Source of the DNA: an uncultured Armatimonadota bacterium
GTDB lineage: Bacteria > Armatimonadota > Armatimonadia > Armatimonadales > Armatimonadaceae
Assembly: GCA_903881535.1 (NCBI GenBank)
Contig: CAIRTT010000113.1
Span: 1 to 20,050, forward strand
Direction of reading: 5' to 3'
Length of the DNA: 20,050 nt
Part shown: positions 7,215 through 14,730 of the stretch, in pieces
Position numbering within the stretch: the first letter of the stretch is position 1
Layout: each line of letters starts with the position of its first letter
The notes under the pieces: model-generated
The model's database searches: none
What the model saw: the letters and a program-made list of their open reading frames with translations, nothing else
What the model was told of the DNA's origin: nothing
Program-made: the position numbers and the translations under genes

Positions 7215-9965
7215 TTATTTGCGTGTGCGCTTTTTTGTAGGTGGCTTTGGCTTAGCCGACGGTTTTACCGCTGGCTTAGGGTCATCCATCAGGACTTCAT
7301 AATAAAAAGCAGCAGGTTTGCCTTCCATGGTGACTTGACACTCAATCTGTATAACCTTTTCATCGATGGTCGCATTCACCTTGTCGAGACGGTTTCCGCT
7401 GGCATCCAGTCTGTAAACCGTCACTGCTTTGGGATCCAGTGATCGTGTGATGCTAAAGGTAGCCTTTCCCTGCCGGGCTAGGATGACATCTCCGCCAAAT
7501 TGCTCCAGTGTCTGACGGTCGGCAGAAAAGAACCGTGCACCAGCATTTTGTGTATCGGTTGCGTGGATAAGCAAGAGACGCTGACCCGTAGCAAGCGGTC
7601 GCTTATCAAGACTGGCCACCGCGATTGCCGCCCCACTGCCCTCAATATCAACATCCACAGGTCCAAACTTCAGAACATCCCCTTCTGTCCCAACTCCCGC
7701 GATGACATTCGGTGCAATGAGGCGCAGGGACCCGGCAGTGCCATCAAGGAAGACCTGGTTTGTAAGGCTGTGGCGGAATTCGGTATCAAGGGATGTTTTG
7801 TTGGTAGGAGGCAGCAGCTCTGCCCGAAGCATACTTGCGATGGCATTTGAGTCACCGCTGTTCTCAAGACGGAGCTCTTTAGCAGCTTGGGGAGGCAGCT
7901 TTCCAGTATCGATACGAACGCCAATCCGTGACACAAGCGCCAATGCAGCAAAGTCCGGAGGCAATGGTGTTGCGAAGTCCGATATCAGTGACTTTTGCGG
8001 CACGATACGGGCGACGGTCACCGGCGATGTGACCAGGGCTCCGCTGCGGTAGACAAGAGCGGCGATGCGTTCACTTGCAAGCGCCGTCGGATCGCTCGCA
8101 GTATCAAAGTATGTAATCGTCTTTGGGGTATTGACGGTCGCGCGGCTATGTGCCCACGCAAAGCGGAAAATGCCATCCCATCCCTGTATGGCCGCGGTTG
8201 CCGCAGTCATGAGTCCTGCTTCGTACCGATATTGATTTGGAGCTGCGAAGTTCCACTCTGAAACAATGAATGGCTTATCGAGCAGCCGCTGTGTGGCCAC
8301 GTTGACCGGGCCAGCGCCTCCGCCGTAAATCGCTGAGTTACCGCCATTTGCACCCGTACTCGGCAGCTTCCAAGGCTCGCCCGGAAATGTCGGATGGTCA
8401 AAGTAGAAGTGTGCATCCACGACATCGAGGCCCAGCCTTGTGTTCTGAAAAGCCGGAACTTCCGACCAGCCATTTAGATCCGTCAGCAGTGCCTTGACGC
8501 CAAGTTCCTTTTTGAGAAAACCGGCCATCGTTCCGTATGCGCGGCCATGCAACTCGGCTAAAAATGCACCAAACTCACGACCGGTAACGCCTGTTCCGAC
8601 GCTTTGTGGAAGCGCTGCAGGATCTAGGTTTCTCGATGAACGCCAAGCGGACCAAGCTTTCTGAAGGTCATCTTGCAACGGAGCTGGAAGCCGACCGATG
8701 ACGTTTGTCAGGTTTGGTTCATTTATGACAGAGATGATTGCAACGGCTGGATCATCCTTCCACGCAATACCGGTGTAGGGATTGACATGCGTCATGAACT
8801 TGCGGCTAAAGGCTTTCCAGTCTTCCATTGCATCCGGCCGCAGGAGGATCGCGGCTTTGAACTCATCCATTTTGTAACCAGGAACATCCCGGCTCACATA
8901 GAGGTCTGTCTTGATGACAATGCCGGCCTTACGGCACGTTGCAACCAGATAGTCGAGTCGCTCTAAATAACCATCCACATCGAGGAGGTTATCGTAGTGG
9001 TGAATGCGCAGTGCGTTGTAGCCCGTAGATGCCAGCATCCGGACGAGGCGATCAACATCGGGTTTTTCAAGGTAGTTGGCATCGAAGCAAAGGTTGGTTC
9101 CAAAGAGTCGGATGGGCGTTCGGCCATCGAGGCTCAGATTCCCCTTAGCGGTCACCGTGAGGCGTCGCGTCCCCAAACTGGTATTTGTTGGAAGAATGCT
9201 TTTGAAGTCGAGAGCAGACCCTGGAGTGACATCGTTTGTAATACTGATAGGCGCCCAGTCTTCACCCGCCTCTATCGTGAGCGGTCGCTCTTGCAGAATT
9301 CTGACAGGTTTATACAACCTCAGATTCAAATTTATGGTTCGTGTTTCACCTGCCCGCCAAACAGCGCCATCCGGGTACTGGGCGCCTGACCGTATTTCGA
9401 GTGCAGTACCGCCAAACTTACGGTTGTCTTGGAGGAGGATTGGGTTTGAACTCGATGCTTCTAAATTGTTATCCTGGCGCCGCAGGCGAAGGGTTCCCTT
9501 CGCGCTGGGGATAAGCATCGGTGACTCGGAGGATTCCGGAATCGTGATGATGGTTTCACCAAAGGATGCTCGTCCGCGTTGCCAATCCGCGGCCGGGAGG
9601 GTTGCGGCGATGTGGAGGCTGTTGAGTGGGATGTTTTTGTTCGGTGTCAGGTTAGCGGTAATAACGAGGGTCTCGGGATCTGCCTCTGAGACTTTGTATG
9701 AGATATCGCCTTCCACGATGGCCTCGGCGGTCGGGCAGGTGATACGGATCTTGCCTGCATCCTTGCCAGGAGTGGATGACCTAAGCTGCCAGCCGGTTTC
9801 GTAAAGTCCGACCGTGATGTTCACGAGTGGTGGCGTTCCATCCGCTTGTCGGATGATGCCTGTCCCGGCACGATCCACACGTGTCAGAAGCGGTTGTTGA
9901 GCATGCGCTGCGTACGCCACCATCGCGGTCGTGGTTGCAGCGATTAGAGTACGGTAGATTTGCAT
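7215..9965 (-). CDS. Secreted clan GH-A (GH5-like) glycoside hydrolase, multidomain
   Basis: A 916-residue exported protein. A signal peptide spans about residues 1-22 (hydrophobic core, cut after AHA). A beta-rich N-terminal part (about 25-270) comes before the catalytic (beta/alpha)8 barrel at about 280-640. The barrel starts with GRTPIRLFGTNLCFD and LASTGYNALRIHHYDN, has the acid/base Glu416 in ISVINEPNL and the nucleophile Glu570 in KPFIVSEWNF, with aromatic WAH and HFYF positions lining the cleft. After it comes a beta-sandwich-like region and a Lys/Pro-rich tail (about 895-916) that could contact the cell surface. The two glutamates are the retaining GH-A arrangement; a beta-linked glucan or mannan substrate is inference. 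The start ATG lacks an obvious Shine-Dalgarno. It is divergent from the first LTXXQ gene across 54 nt. Confidence 0.85.
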   Translation of the reverse strand: MQIYRTLIAATTTAMVAYAAHAQQPLLTRVDRAGTGIIRQADGTPPLVNITVGLYETGWQLRSSTPGKDAGKIRITCPTAEAIVEGDISYKVSEADPETLVITANLTPNKNIPLNSLHIAATLPAADWQRGRASFGETIITIPESSESPMLIPSAKGTLRLRRQDNNLEASSSNPILLQDNRKFGGTALEIRSGAQYPDGAVWRAGETRTINLNLRLYKPVRILQERPLTIEAGEDWAPISITNDVTPGSALDFKSILPTNTSLGTRRLTVTAKGNLSLDGRTPIRLFGTNLCFDANYLEKPDVDRLVRMLASTGYNALRIHHYDNLLDVDGYLERLDYLVATCRKAGIVIKTDLYVSRDVPGYKMDEFKAAILLRPDAMEDWKAFSRKFMTHVNPYTGIAWKDDPAVAIISVINEPNLTNVIGRLPAPLQDDLQKAWSAWRSSRNLDPAALPQSVGTGVTGREFGAFLAELHGRAYGTMAGFLKKELGVKALLTDLNGWSEVPAFQNTRLGLDVVDAHFYFDHPTFPGEPWKLPSTGANGGNSAIYGGGAGPVNVATQRLLDKPFIVSEWNFAAPNQYRYEAGLMTAATAAIQGWDGIFRFAWAHSRATVNTPKTITYFDTASDPTALASERIAALVYRSGALVTSPVTVARIVPQKSLISDFATPLPPDFAALALVSRIGVRIDTGKLPPQAAKELRLENSGDSNAIASMLRAELLPPTNKTSLDTEFRHSLTNQVFLDGTAGSLRLIAPNVIAGVGTEGDVLKFGPVDVDIEGSGAAIAVASLDKRPLATGQRLLLIHATDTQNAGARFFSADRQTLEQFGGDVILARQGKATFSITRSLDPKAVTVYRLDASGNRLDKVNATIDEKVIQIECQVTMEGKPAAFYYEVLMDDPKPAVKPSAKPKPPTKKRTRK

Positions 9966-9977
9966 TCAGTACTTTGT

Positions 9978-9990
9978 TGCCACAGTGGCA
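9978..9990. promoter_or_regulatory. Perfect 13-nt palindrome, candidate operator
   Basis: TGCCACAGTGGCA: two perfect six-base arms around one base, lying in the 54-nt gap between the divergent glycoside hydrolase and LTXXQ genes. Its size and place suit a dimeric repressor or activator. No family-specific operator is recognised. Confidence 0.4.
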
Positions 9991-10019
9991 TTTCATGTTC
10001 CATCCGGGAGGGCTGTTCC

Positions 10020-10400
10020 GTGCATTTTCTCGCATTTTTTGTCGGATTGCTGATGTTTCAGGTTCCGCAGGTCGGCAAGCCGATGTTTGTTTTACCGGAT
10101 ATTTCACGCAAGTTAGGATTGACATCAGCGCAGCAGGAACGCTTGAAGGCGGTGGATGCAAAGTACACGCCAGCGATACAGAAGGTTGTGACTGGCCATC
10201 AACCGAAGATTGCAAAGTTAACCCGTGAACTTAATGCGGAAAATAAGACCTTTGCCAAGGAATTAACACCGTTGCTCAAGCAGCGCGCGACTGCGGTAAC
10301 GGAAATCCTCACACCTCAGCAAAAGAAGATTTTGATTGAGATCGAGCGTGCTGGTCAGAAGTCAAAAGCACCAGCTCCAACGACAAAACCTAACAAGTAG
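10020..10400 (+). CDS. Small exported LTXXQ-motif protein (Spy/CpxP-like)
   Basis: A 126-residue protein with a short hydrophobic N-terminus (HFLAFFVGLLMF) acting as signal peptide or anchor, followed by a charged, probably all-helical domain. Two LTXXQ-type motifs frame it, LTSAQQ (LGLTSAQQERLKAVDAKY) and LTPQQ (EILTPQQKKIL), the signature of the Spy/CpxP periplasmic family that binds unfolded proteins or metals in characterised members. The tail is Lys/Pro/Ala-rich. The start chosen is GTG at 10020, with GGGAGGG seven bases upstream; the longer frame from 9960 would overlap the divergent gene and break the signal peptide. The next gene encodes a second LTXXQ protein. Function beyond the family is unknown. 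Confidence 0.75.
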   Translation: MHFLAFFVGLLMFQVPQVGKPMFVLPDISRKLGLTSAQQERLKAVDAKYTPAIQKVVTGHQPKIAKLTRELNAENKTFAKELTPLLKQRATAVTEILTPQQKKILIEIERAGQKSKAPAPTTKPNK

Positions 10401-10426
10401 GACGATTTGCTCCTTACTGATTTTTT
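10396..10426 (+). terminator. Weak intrinsic terminator overlapping the first LTXXQ stop codon
   Basis: AGTAGGA pairs with TCCTTACT through a seven-pair stem with one bulged base and an eight-base loop, followed by GATTTTTT. It would partly separate the two LTXXQ genes. Confidence 0.45.
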
Positions 10427-10488
10427 ACGTTGGCAGGAACTTCACGTGAGGATAACTGCGTAATCGCAGCATTGTCGTCGTGTTGCGC

Positions 10489-10515
10489 ATCGGGTAAGCC
10501 GTGAAACGACCCGAT
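10489..10515 (+). other. Hairpin in the spacer between the two LTXXQ genes
   Basis: Perfect seven-base arms ATCGGGT and ACCCGAT around a 13-base loop, with a smaller hairpin CTGCG/CGCAG just upstream at 10456-10469. No T-run follows, so it is not a terminator. It lies upstream of the candidate -10 of the second LTXXQ gene, so it is either an operator or a structure in a read-through transcript. Confidence 0.35.
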
Positions 10516-10553
10516 AACAGTTAGGTCGCATGGACTTTGAATTCACGGTCCAG

Positions 10554-10562
10554 TGGTACACT
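10554..10562 (+). promoter_or_regulatory. Candidate extended -10 promoter of the second LTXXQ gene
   Basis: TGGTACACT gives a TGn extension plus a -10 hexamer TACACT (four of six). No good -35 lies 17 nt upstream; instead TGGAC and GTCCA form an inverted repeat at 10531-10552. The predicted leader is about 90 nt. Confidence 0.35.
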
Positions 10563-10659
10563 TTGAACGCTTGTGTCTCGGATTCATGGGGCACGGTGGA
10601 CATGACCGAGTTGGCAGTTCATCACCGGATGCCCTGTCGCTCTAGATGAGGATAGAGAC

Positions 10660-11157
10660 ATGAAGAGATGGATGCTTGGCTTGGTAGCGGCTGCTACTGT
10701 TCTCGGCGTTGGTACGTATGCTCCTGTGAATGCACAGCAGCCACCTGCTGGTGGCCAGATGCAGGATCCACTGGGACTGTCCCCTGAGCAGAAGACGAAG
10801 ATGGAAGCGGTTCAGAAGAAATTCCAACCACTTGCGCTTAAGCTTCAGGCAAAGTACCAGCCAAAGATGCAAGCCATCATGAAGAAGTATCAGGCTGAAG
10901 GCGAGAAGCTGGCCAAGGATAAGAGCCCGGCTGCACAAGCAAAGCAAAAAGAACTCTTTGCAAAGCTGCAGAAGGAAATGAAGCCGATTCAGGATGCTGC
11001 GATGAAGGAAGCTGAGCCTCTCCAGAAGTCTGCCGAAGTCGAAATGAACAAGATTTTGACAAAAGATCAGCAGGCAAAGCTGAAGGCTTTGATGGCGATG
11101 CAGCGTCAGGGTGGCGCTGGTGGTCCTGGTGGCCCGGGCGGCGCACCTAAGCGCTAA
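10660..11157 (+). CDS. Exported Lys-rich LTXXQ-motif protein with Gly/Pro tail
   Basis: A 165-residue exported protein. The signal peptide MKRWMLGLVAAATVLGVGTYAPVNA is cut before QQPP. The mature part is helical and very rich in Lys, Gln, Ala and Met, with LSPEQ (GLSPEQKTKMEAVQKKF) near the N-terminus and LTKDQQ (ILTKDQQAKLKALMAM) near the C-terminus, the same paired arrangement as the preceding gene. It ends in a low-complexity GGAGGPGGPGG tail. A GAGGAT Shine-Dalgarno lies six bases before the ATG. Probably a paralogue of the upstream gene, with a longer helical spacer. A periplasmic chaperone-like or metal-responsive role is known for the family and is only inferred here. It is closed by a strong terminator. 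Confidence 0.8.
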   Translation: MKRWMLGLVAAATVLGVGTYAPVNAQQPPAGGQMQDPLGLSPEQKTKMEAVQKKFQPLALKLQAKYQPKMQAIMKKYQAEGEKLAKDKSPAAQAKQKELFAKLQKEMKPIQDAAMKEAEPLQKSAEVEMNKILTKDQQAKLKALMAMQRQGGAGGPGGPGGAPKR

Positions 11158-11185
11158 CCTGTTTGGATGATTTCGAAGCGTACAG

Positions 11186-11220
11186 CCACCTCCCGGGTTC
11201 GGGGGGTGGTTTTGTTTTTT
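11186..11220 (+). terminator. Rho-independent terminator after the second LTXXQ gene
   Basis: CCACCTCCC pairs with GGGGGGTGG (one G-U) around GGGTTC, followed by TTTTGTTTTTT. It lies 28 nt after the stop codon. Confidence 0.88.
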
Positions 11221-11245
11221 GTCGGACTCTTGACAACAACATCAG

Positions 11246-11274
11246 AAAAAGAAAAACCCTCTGTTTCCAGAGGG
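11246..11274 (-). terminator. Rho-independent terminator of pyrG
   Basis: Perfect seven-pair stem CCCTCTG/CAGAGGG with a four-base loop; on the minus strand it is followed by TTTTTCTTTTT. It starts about 10 nt after the pyrG stop and is tail to tail with the LTXXQ terminator. Confidence 0.88.
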
Positions 11275-11283
11275 CTTAGTGCT

Positions 11284-12939
11284 TTATTTTGCCTGATGCG
11301 TCAATGCCGCATCAATCAAACCATCAAACAACGGATGCGCGCGGTCAGGTCGTGACTTGAACTCCGGGTGGAACTGGCAGGCAATGAAGTACGGGTGCCC
11401 TTCGACTTCGATGATCTCAACCAAATCTTTGTCCGGATGTACACCGCTAAAACGCAGACCTGCGCTTGCGAGCTGCTCACGGTACGCATTGTTGAACTCA
11501 TAGCGGTGGCGATGGCGCTCAGTGATGTCTGTGGTCCCGTAGACGGTGTGCGCAAGGGTTCCAGGCGTCACCTTACATGGACACAGACCGAGGCGCATGG
11601 TAGCACCCTTGTCTGACACATCCGCCTGCTCGAGCATCAAATCGATGACTGGGTGTGGCGTCTCAGGGGATGTCTCTGTGGTGTTGGCATCTACAAGCCC
11701 ACACACATTGCGTGCGAACTCGATAACGGCCATTTGCATCCCGAGGCAGATTCCAAGAAACGGCAGGCCACTCTCACGGGCAAACTGCACGGCTGCAATC
11801 TTGCCTTCGATGCCGCGTGCTCCAAAGCCCGGGCAAACCACGAGGCCACTGCAGCCTTCGATACGTGCCTTCGCATCGGAGACGGACTGAATCTCTTCCG
11901 AGTCAATCCAGCGCAGACGCACACGTGCATCATGGACAATTCCCGCATGTCCCAGCGACTCAGCGATGGAGATGTACGCATCCCCGTTTTGGATGTACTT
12001 ACCCACAACAGCGATTTCGACATCTTTGGTTGGATGCACGATGCGCTCGACGATTTCCCGCCATGTGGATGTACGCGGTTCGGTAACAGGGAGCCCCAAG
12101 CGCCTTACGACGAGGTCGGAGAATCCCTCTTCCTCGAACACCAATGGGATTTCATAGATTGTGTCAGCATCACGGGCTTCAATCACCGCATCCGCATCGA
12201 CATCACAGAAGAGCGCAATCTTCTCCTTCTGTTCCTTGTTGATCGGGCGTCCCGTACGGCAAACAAGCACATCGGGCGCGATGCCAACCTCGCGCAAACG
12301 CATCACTGAGTGTTGCGTTGGCTTGGTCTTAACTTCACCCCATGGCCCAACGGATGGGATGAGCGTCACGTGGATATAGAGAACATGTCCGTTACCGGCA
12401 TCCCGCTTCATCTGACGAATGGCTTCGAGGAATGGAAGACCCTCGATATCACCCACAGTGCCGCCAACTTCAGCGAGGACAATATCGGCATCTGTGGACT
12501 TGCCCAGACCGACGATCCGTTCCTTGATTTCATTGGTGACGTGGGGGATGACCTGAACCGTAGCGCCGAGGTAATCTCCGCGGCGTTCTTTTTGGATGAC
12601 TGCGCCGTAGACAGAGCCGGTTGTGACGGATGCTTCTCGCGTCAGCTCGATGTCTACAAAGCGTTCGTAGTGTCCGAGGTCGAGATCCGTTTCCGCACCA
12701 TCATCGGTGACAAAGCACTCACCATGCTGGTAAGGATTCATCGTTCCGGCATCAACATTAATGTACGGATCGAGCTTGAGCATCGCGACTTTAAAGCCAC
12801 GATTTCTCAGGAGGCGTCCCAGCGATGCGGAGGTGATTCCCTTACCGATTGAGCTGACGACACCACCAGTGACGAAGAGATAGCGGACCTGTTTGGCGGT
12901 GGTCCCGCCGGTTGCCGATTGAGGCGTGGGGGAGGGCAT
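11284..12939 (-). CDS. pyrG: CTP synthase (glutamine-hydrolysing)
   Basis: A 551-residue enzyme making CTP from UTP, ATP and glutamine. The N-terminal synthetase domain has VTGGVVSSIGKG, KLDPYINVDAGTMNPYQHGECFVTDDGAETDLDLGHYERF and SVGPWGEVKTKPTQHS. The C-terminal class I glutaminase has the oxyanion motif CPGFGARG, nucleophile Cys398 in GICLGMQ, and His524 and Glu526 in QFHPEFKSRP. A GTG at 12963 is open in frame, but I chose ATG at 12939: the GTG lies upstream of an extended -10 element (TGATATAGT, 12950-12958) that would start transcription about four bases before this ATG, and the family needs only a few residues before the KQVRYLFVTGG strand. No Shine-Dalgarno is present. The terC-family gene ends 44 nt upstream on the same strand. 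Confidence 0.96.
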   Translation of the reverse strand: MPSPTPQSATGGTTAKQVRYLFVTGGVVSSIGKGITSASLGRLLRNRGFKVAMLKLDPYINVDAGTMNPYQHGECFVTDDGAETDLDLGHYERFVDIELTREASVTTGSVYGAVIQKERRGDYLGATVQVIPHVTNEIKERIVGLGKSTDADIVLAEVGGTVGDIEGLPFLEAIRQMKRDAGNGHVLYIHVTLIPSVGPWGEVKTKPTQHSVMRLREVGIAPDVLVCRTGRPINKEQKEKIALFCDVDADAVIEARDADTIYEIPLVFEEEGFSDLVVRRLGLPVTEPRTSTWREIVERIVHPTKDVEIAVVGKYIQNGDAYISIAESLGHAGIVHDARVRLRWIDSEEIQSVSDAKARIEGCSGLVVCPGFGARGIEGKIAAVQFARESGLPFLGICLGMQMAVIEFARNVCGLVDANTTETSPETPHPVIDLMLEQADVSDKGATMRLGLCPCKVTPGTLAHTVYGTTDITERHRHRYEFNNAYREQLASAGLRFSGVHPDKDLVEIIEVEGHPYFIACQFHPEFKSRPDRAHPLFDGLIDAALTHQAK

Positions 12940-12949
12940 AACGCCGTTT

Positions 12950-12958
12950 ACTATATCA
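12950..12958 (-). promoter_or_regulatory. Extended -10 promoter immediately before pyrG
   Basis: On the minus strand TGATATAGT is TGn plus TATAGT (five of six). Ten bases separate it from the pyrG ATG, so transcription would begin about four nt before the start codon. The -35 side is weak (about three of six). Confidence 0.55.
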
Positions 12959-12983
12959 CGCACATTTGCTGTGAAACGTCTGC

Positions 12984-13811
12984 CTAGTCGACATCCGGAA
13001 ACTGCTCATGCAGGTGCACAGGTGTGACTTTCTTCCCTTTGGTCGCCCTTAGATTGAGGACTTCTACAAAGACGGAGAAGGCCATTGCGAAATAAACGTA
13101 TCCCTTTGGAATATGAAAGTGAAAGCCTTCCGCAACCAGCGTCGTGCCAATCAGCATCAGGAATGACAGTGCAAGCATTTTGACTGTCGGGTGACGCTCT
13201 ACAAACCCCGCCACAGGGCGAACAGTGGCAGCCATGATAATGGTTGAAATGATGACAGCAATCATCATCACCATGACTTGCTCAGGTGGGATAATCCCGA
13301 TTGCCGTCACGATTGAGTCAAGACTAAAGACCAGGTTAATAACCATGATCTGGACCATGACGGCCGAGAACTTCGCTCCAGCCTTGCCTTTGGCTGCTCC
13401 CGGCGCATGTTCATCCTCGCCTTCGAGCTTGCCGTGGATTTCGTGCGTCGCTTTGTAGATGAGGAAGATACCACCGACCAAAACAACCAAATCCTGAAGC
13501 GACATGCCGAGACCCTTGCCTTGAGCACCGTGTCCTGGATCCGTGATGAAGGGAATCGTGAAGAGGGGATCCTTCATCGCAAGCACCAGCGGAATGGCGA
13601 GGAGGAGAACAAGGCGCGGAATCACCGCGAGCGTCATTCCCAGCTTTTGTCCTCGGGGCTGCTCATCCTTTGGGAGCTTTCCTGAGAGAATGGTCAGAAA
13701 CACGATGTTGTCGATACCGAGCACGATTTCGAGTGCTATCAGTGTGACAAGGCCGATCCACGCGGATGGCTGACTCATCCAGCTGAAGTTGACTAATCCG
13801 GACATATTCAT
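12984..13811 (-). CDS. TerC family integral membrane protein
   Basis: A 275-residue multi-pass membrane protein. Two homologous halves carry acidic residues inside transmembrane helices: LEIVLGIDNIVFLTILSGKLP (Glu28, Asp34) and NLVFSLDSIVTAIGI (Asp165), with VAEGFHFHIPKGYVYFAMAFSVFVE (Glu228) near the end. A charged cytoplasmic loop (about 125-148, EGEDEH then Lys/Ala/Gly) splits the halves. Characterised TerC/Alx/MeeF proteins export manganese or are linked to tellurite resistance; the acidic intramembrane motif fits metal transport, and manganese efflux is the best inference. The start is ATG at 13811, or 13805 two codons later. There is no Shine-Dalgarno but an extended -10 sits nine bases upstream. 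It is 44 nt upstream of pyrG. Confidence 0.9.
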   Translation of the reverse strand: MNMSGLVNFSWMSQPSAWIGLVTLIALEIVLGIDNIVFLTILSGKLPKDEQPRGQKLGMTLAVIPRLVLLLAIPLVLAMKDPLFTIPFITDPGHGAQGKGLGMSLQDLVVLVGGIFLIYKATHEIHGKLEGEDEHAPGAAKGKAGAKFSAVMVQIMVINLVFSLDSIVTAIGIIPPEQVMVMMIAVIISTIIMAATVRPVAGFVERHPTVKMLALSFLMLIGTTLVAEGFHFHIPKGYVYFAMAFSVFVEVLNLRATKGKKVTPVHLHEQFPDVD

Positions 13812-13820
13812 TGCGTTATT

Positions 13821-13829
13821 ATTATCTCA
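13821..13829 (-). promoter_or_regulatory. Extended -10 promoter immediately before the terC-family gene
   Basis: On the minus strand TGAGATAAT is TGn plus GATAAT (five of six), nine bases before the ATG. The implied 5' leader is only about three nt. No clear -35. Confidence 0.5.
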
Positions 13830-13863
13830 TGACAGAAATGGCATGTTTTGGGTCGGATATTCA

Positions 13864-14685
13864 TCAGGAATAAGTGAAGGTGAATACTGTGCCACGCTTG
13901 ACAACATAGGGGACTCCTTCTGCGCGAAGGCCATAGTTTTCAAGGGCTTTCAAAATCCGCTCGGCGCCGAATCCGACCTCATGCGGTGCGTGGCAATCTG
14001 AGCCAAATGTCAAAGGCACGCGGCGGGAAACCAGCTCTGCGAGGAGGCGATGGTTTGGAAATGGGTCATCACCGTGTGGTCGCTTCCTATAGCCGCTTGT
14101 GTTGAGCTCAACGACACAACCGCTTTCTTTGATGGCAGCTGCGACCATCGGGTATATGCTCTTTGCAAGCGCTGGGTCTATCGGTGGACCGTACGCCTCC
14201 ACCGCCGTCAGGTGGGACAGAATATCAAACAGCCCGCTTGCCGCCGCACGGCAGAGCTCTTCGTAATATGCTGTGTAGACATCGGATGCAGCTTCACTAT
14301 GCCAACGCGTACGGGAGAAAATGGACTGACCTAAAATGTAGTGGACGCTTCCCAGAACATAGTCAAGTGGGTGGGCATCCAAAATAGCCTTTAGCTCATC
14401 CGCGCGGCCTGGAATCCAGTCTGCTTCAAGCCCAACCCGGATATCCACGCGGCCCGCATAGTTTTCACGTTCCATCAGGACCTCAGCCACGTAACCGGAA
14501 ACTGAGCTGCAAGCCATTTGCGTTTGCGGTTGCGCGTGGTCGCCATCAAGCCAATAGGCTGGTCCATGGTCACTGATGCCAAAGGTGGTCATCCCAAGTT
14601 TGAGAGCCGCCTCGCAGTAATCGTGGATACTCCCGACGGCGTGTCCGCAGCGGTGGTGGTGTGTGTGGTAATCAAATCCCAGCAT
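13864..14685 (-). CDS. PHP-domain phosphatase, histidinol-phosphatase (HisK/HisJ)-like
   Basis: A 273-residue polymerase-and-histidinol-phosphatase (PHP) fold enzyme. Metal ligands lie in the expected order: DYHTHHHRCGHA (motif 1), SDHGP (motif 2), GLEADW, GSVHYI, DILSHL, ELNTSGYRK and GSDCHAP near the C-terminus, consistent with a trinuclear metal site. The closest known role is dephosphorylation of L-histidinol phosphate in histidine synthesis; other PHP phosphoesterases share this layout, so the substrate is inferred. No his genes adjoin it. ATG at 14685 has only a distant GGGGGAG (15 bases upstream). It is divergent from the epimerase gene across 45 nt, and ends 52 nt before the terC-family start on the same strand. 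Confidence 0.85.
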   Translation of the reverse strand: MLGFDYHTHHHRCGHAVGSIHDYCEAALKLGMTTFGISDHGPAYWLDGDHAQPQTQMACSSVSGYVAEVLMERENYAGRVDIRVGLEADWIPGRADELKAILDAHPLDYVLGSVHYILGQSIFSRTRWHSEAASDVYTAYYEELCRAAASGLFDILSHLTAVEAYGPPIDPALAKSIYPMVAAAIKESGCVVELNTSGYRKRPHGDDPFPNHRLLAELVSRRVPLTFGSDCHAPHEVGFGAERILKALENYGLRAEGVPYVVKRGTVFTFTYS

Positions 14686-14711
14686 CGGCCTTGTCCAATT
14701 CTCCCCCGCGG

Positions 14712-14720
14712 TGTTATGAA
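14712..14720 (+). promoter_or_regulatory. Extended -10 promoter immediately before the epimerase gene
   Basis: TGTTATGAA is TGn plus TATGAA (four of six), ten bases before ATG at 14731. It would give a leaderless message and favours 14731 over the in-frame ATG at 14716, which lies inside the element. Confidence 0.4.
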
Positions 14721-14730
14721 TGTTGTAACT

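Noticed and set aside
9076..9804. 242-codon frame antisense to the glycoside hydrolase
   Set aside because: Opposite strand of a well-supported catalytic gene, Arg/Ser-rich with no motif; a typical shadow frame.
11653..12309. 218-codon frame antisense to pyrG
   Set aside because: Lies wholly inside conserved CTP synthase sequence on the other strand; Cys/His-rich shadow without motifs.
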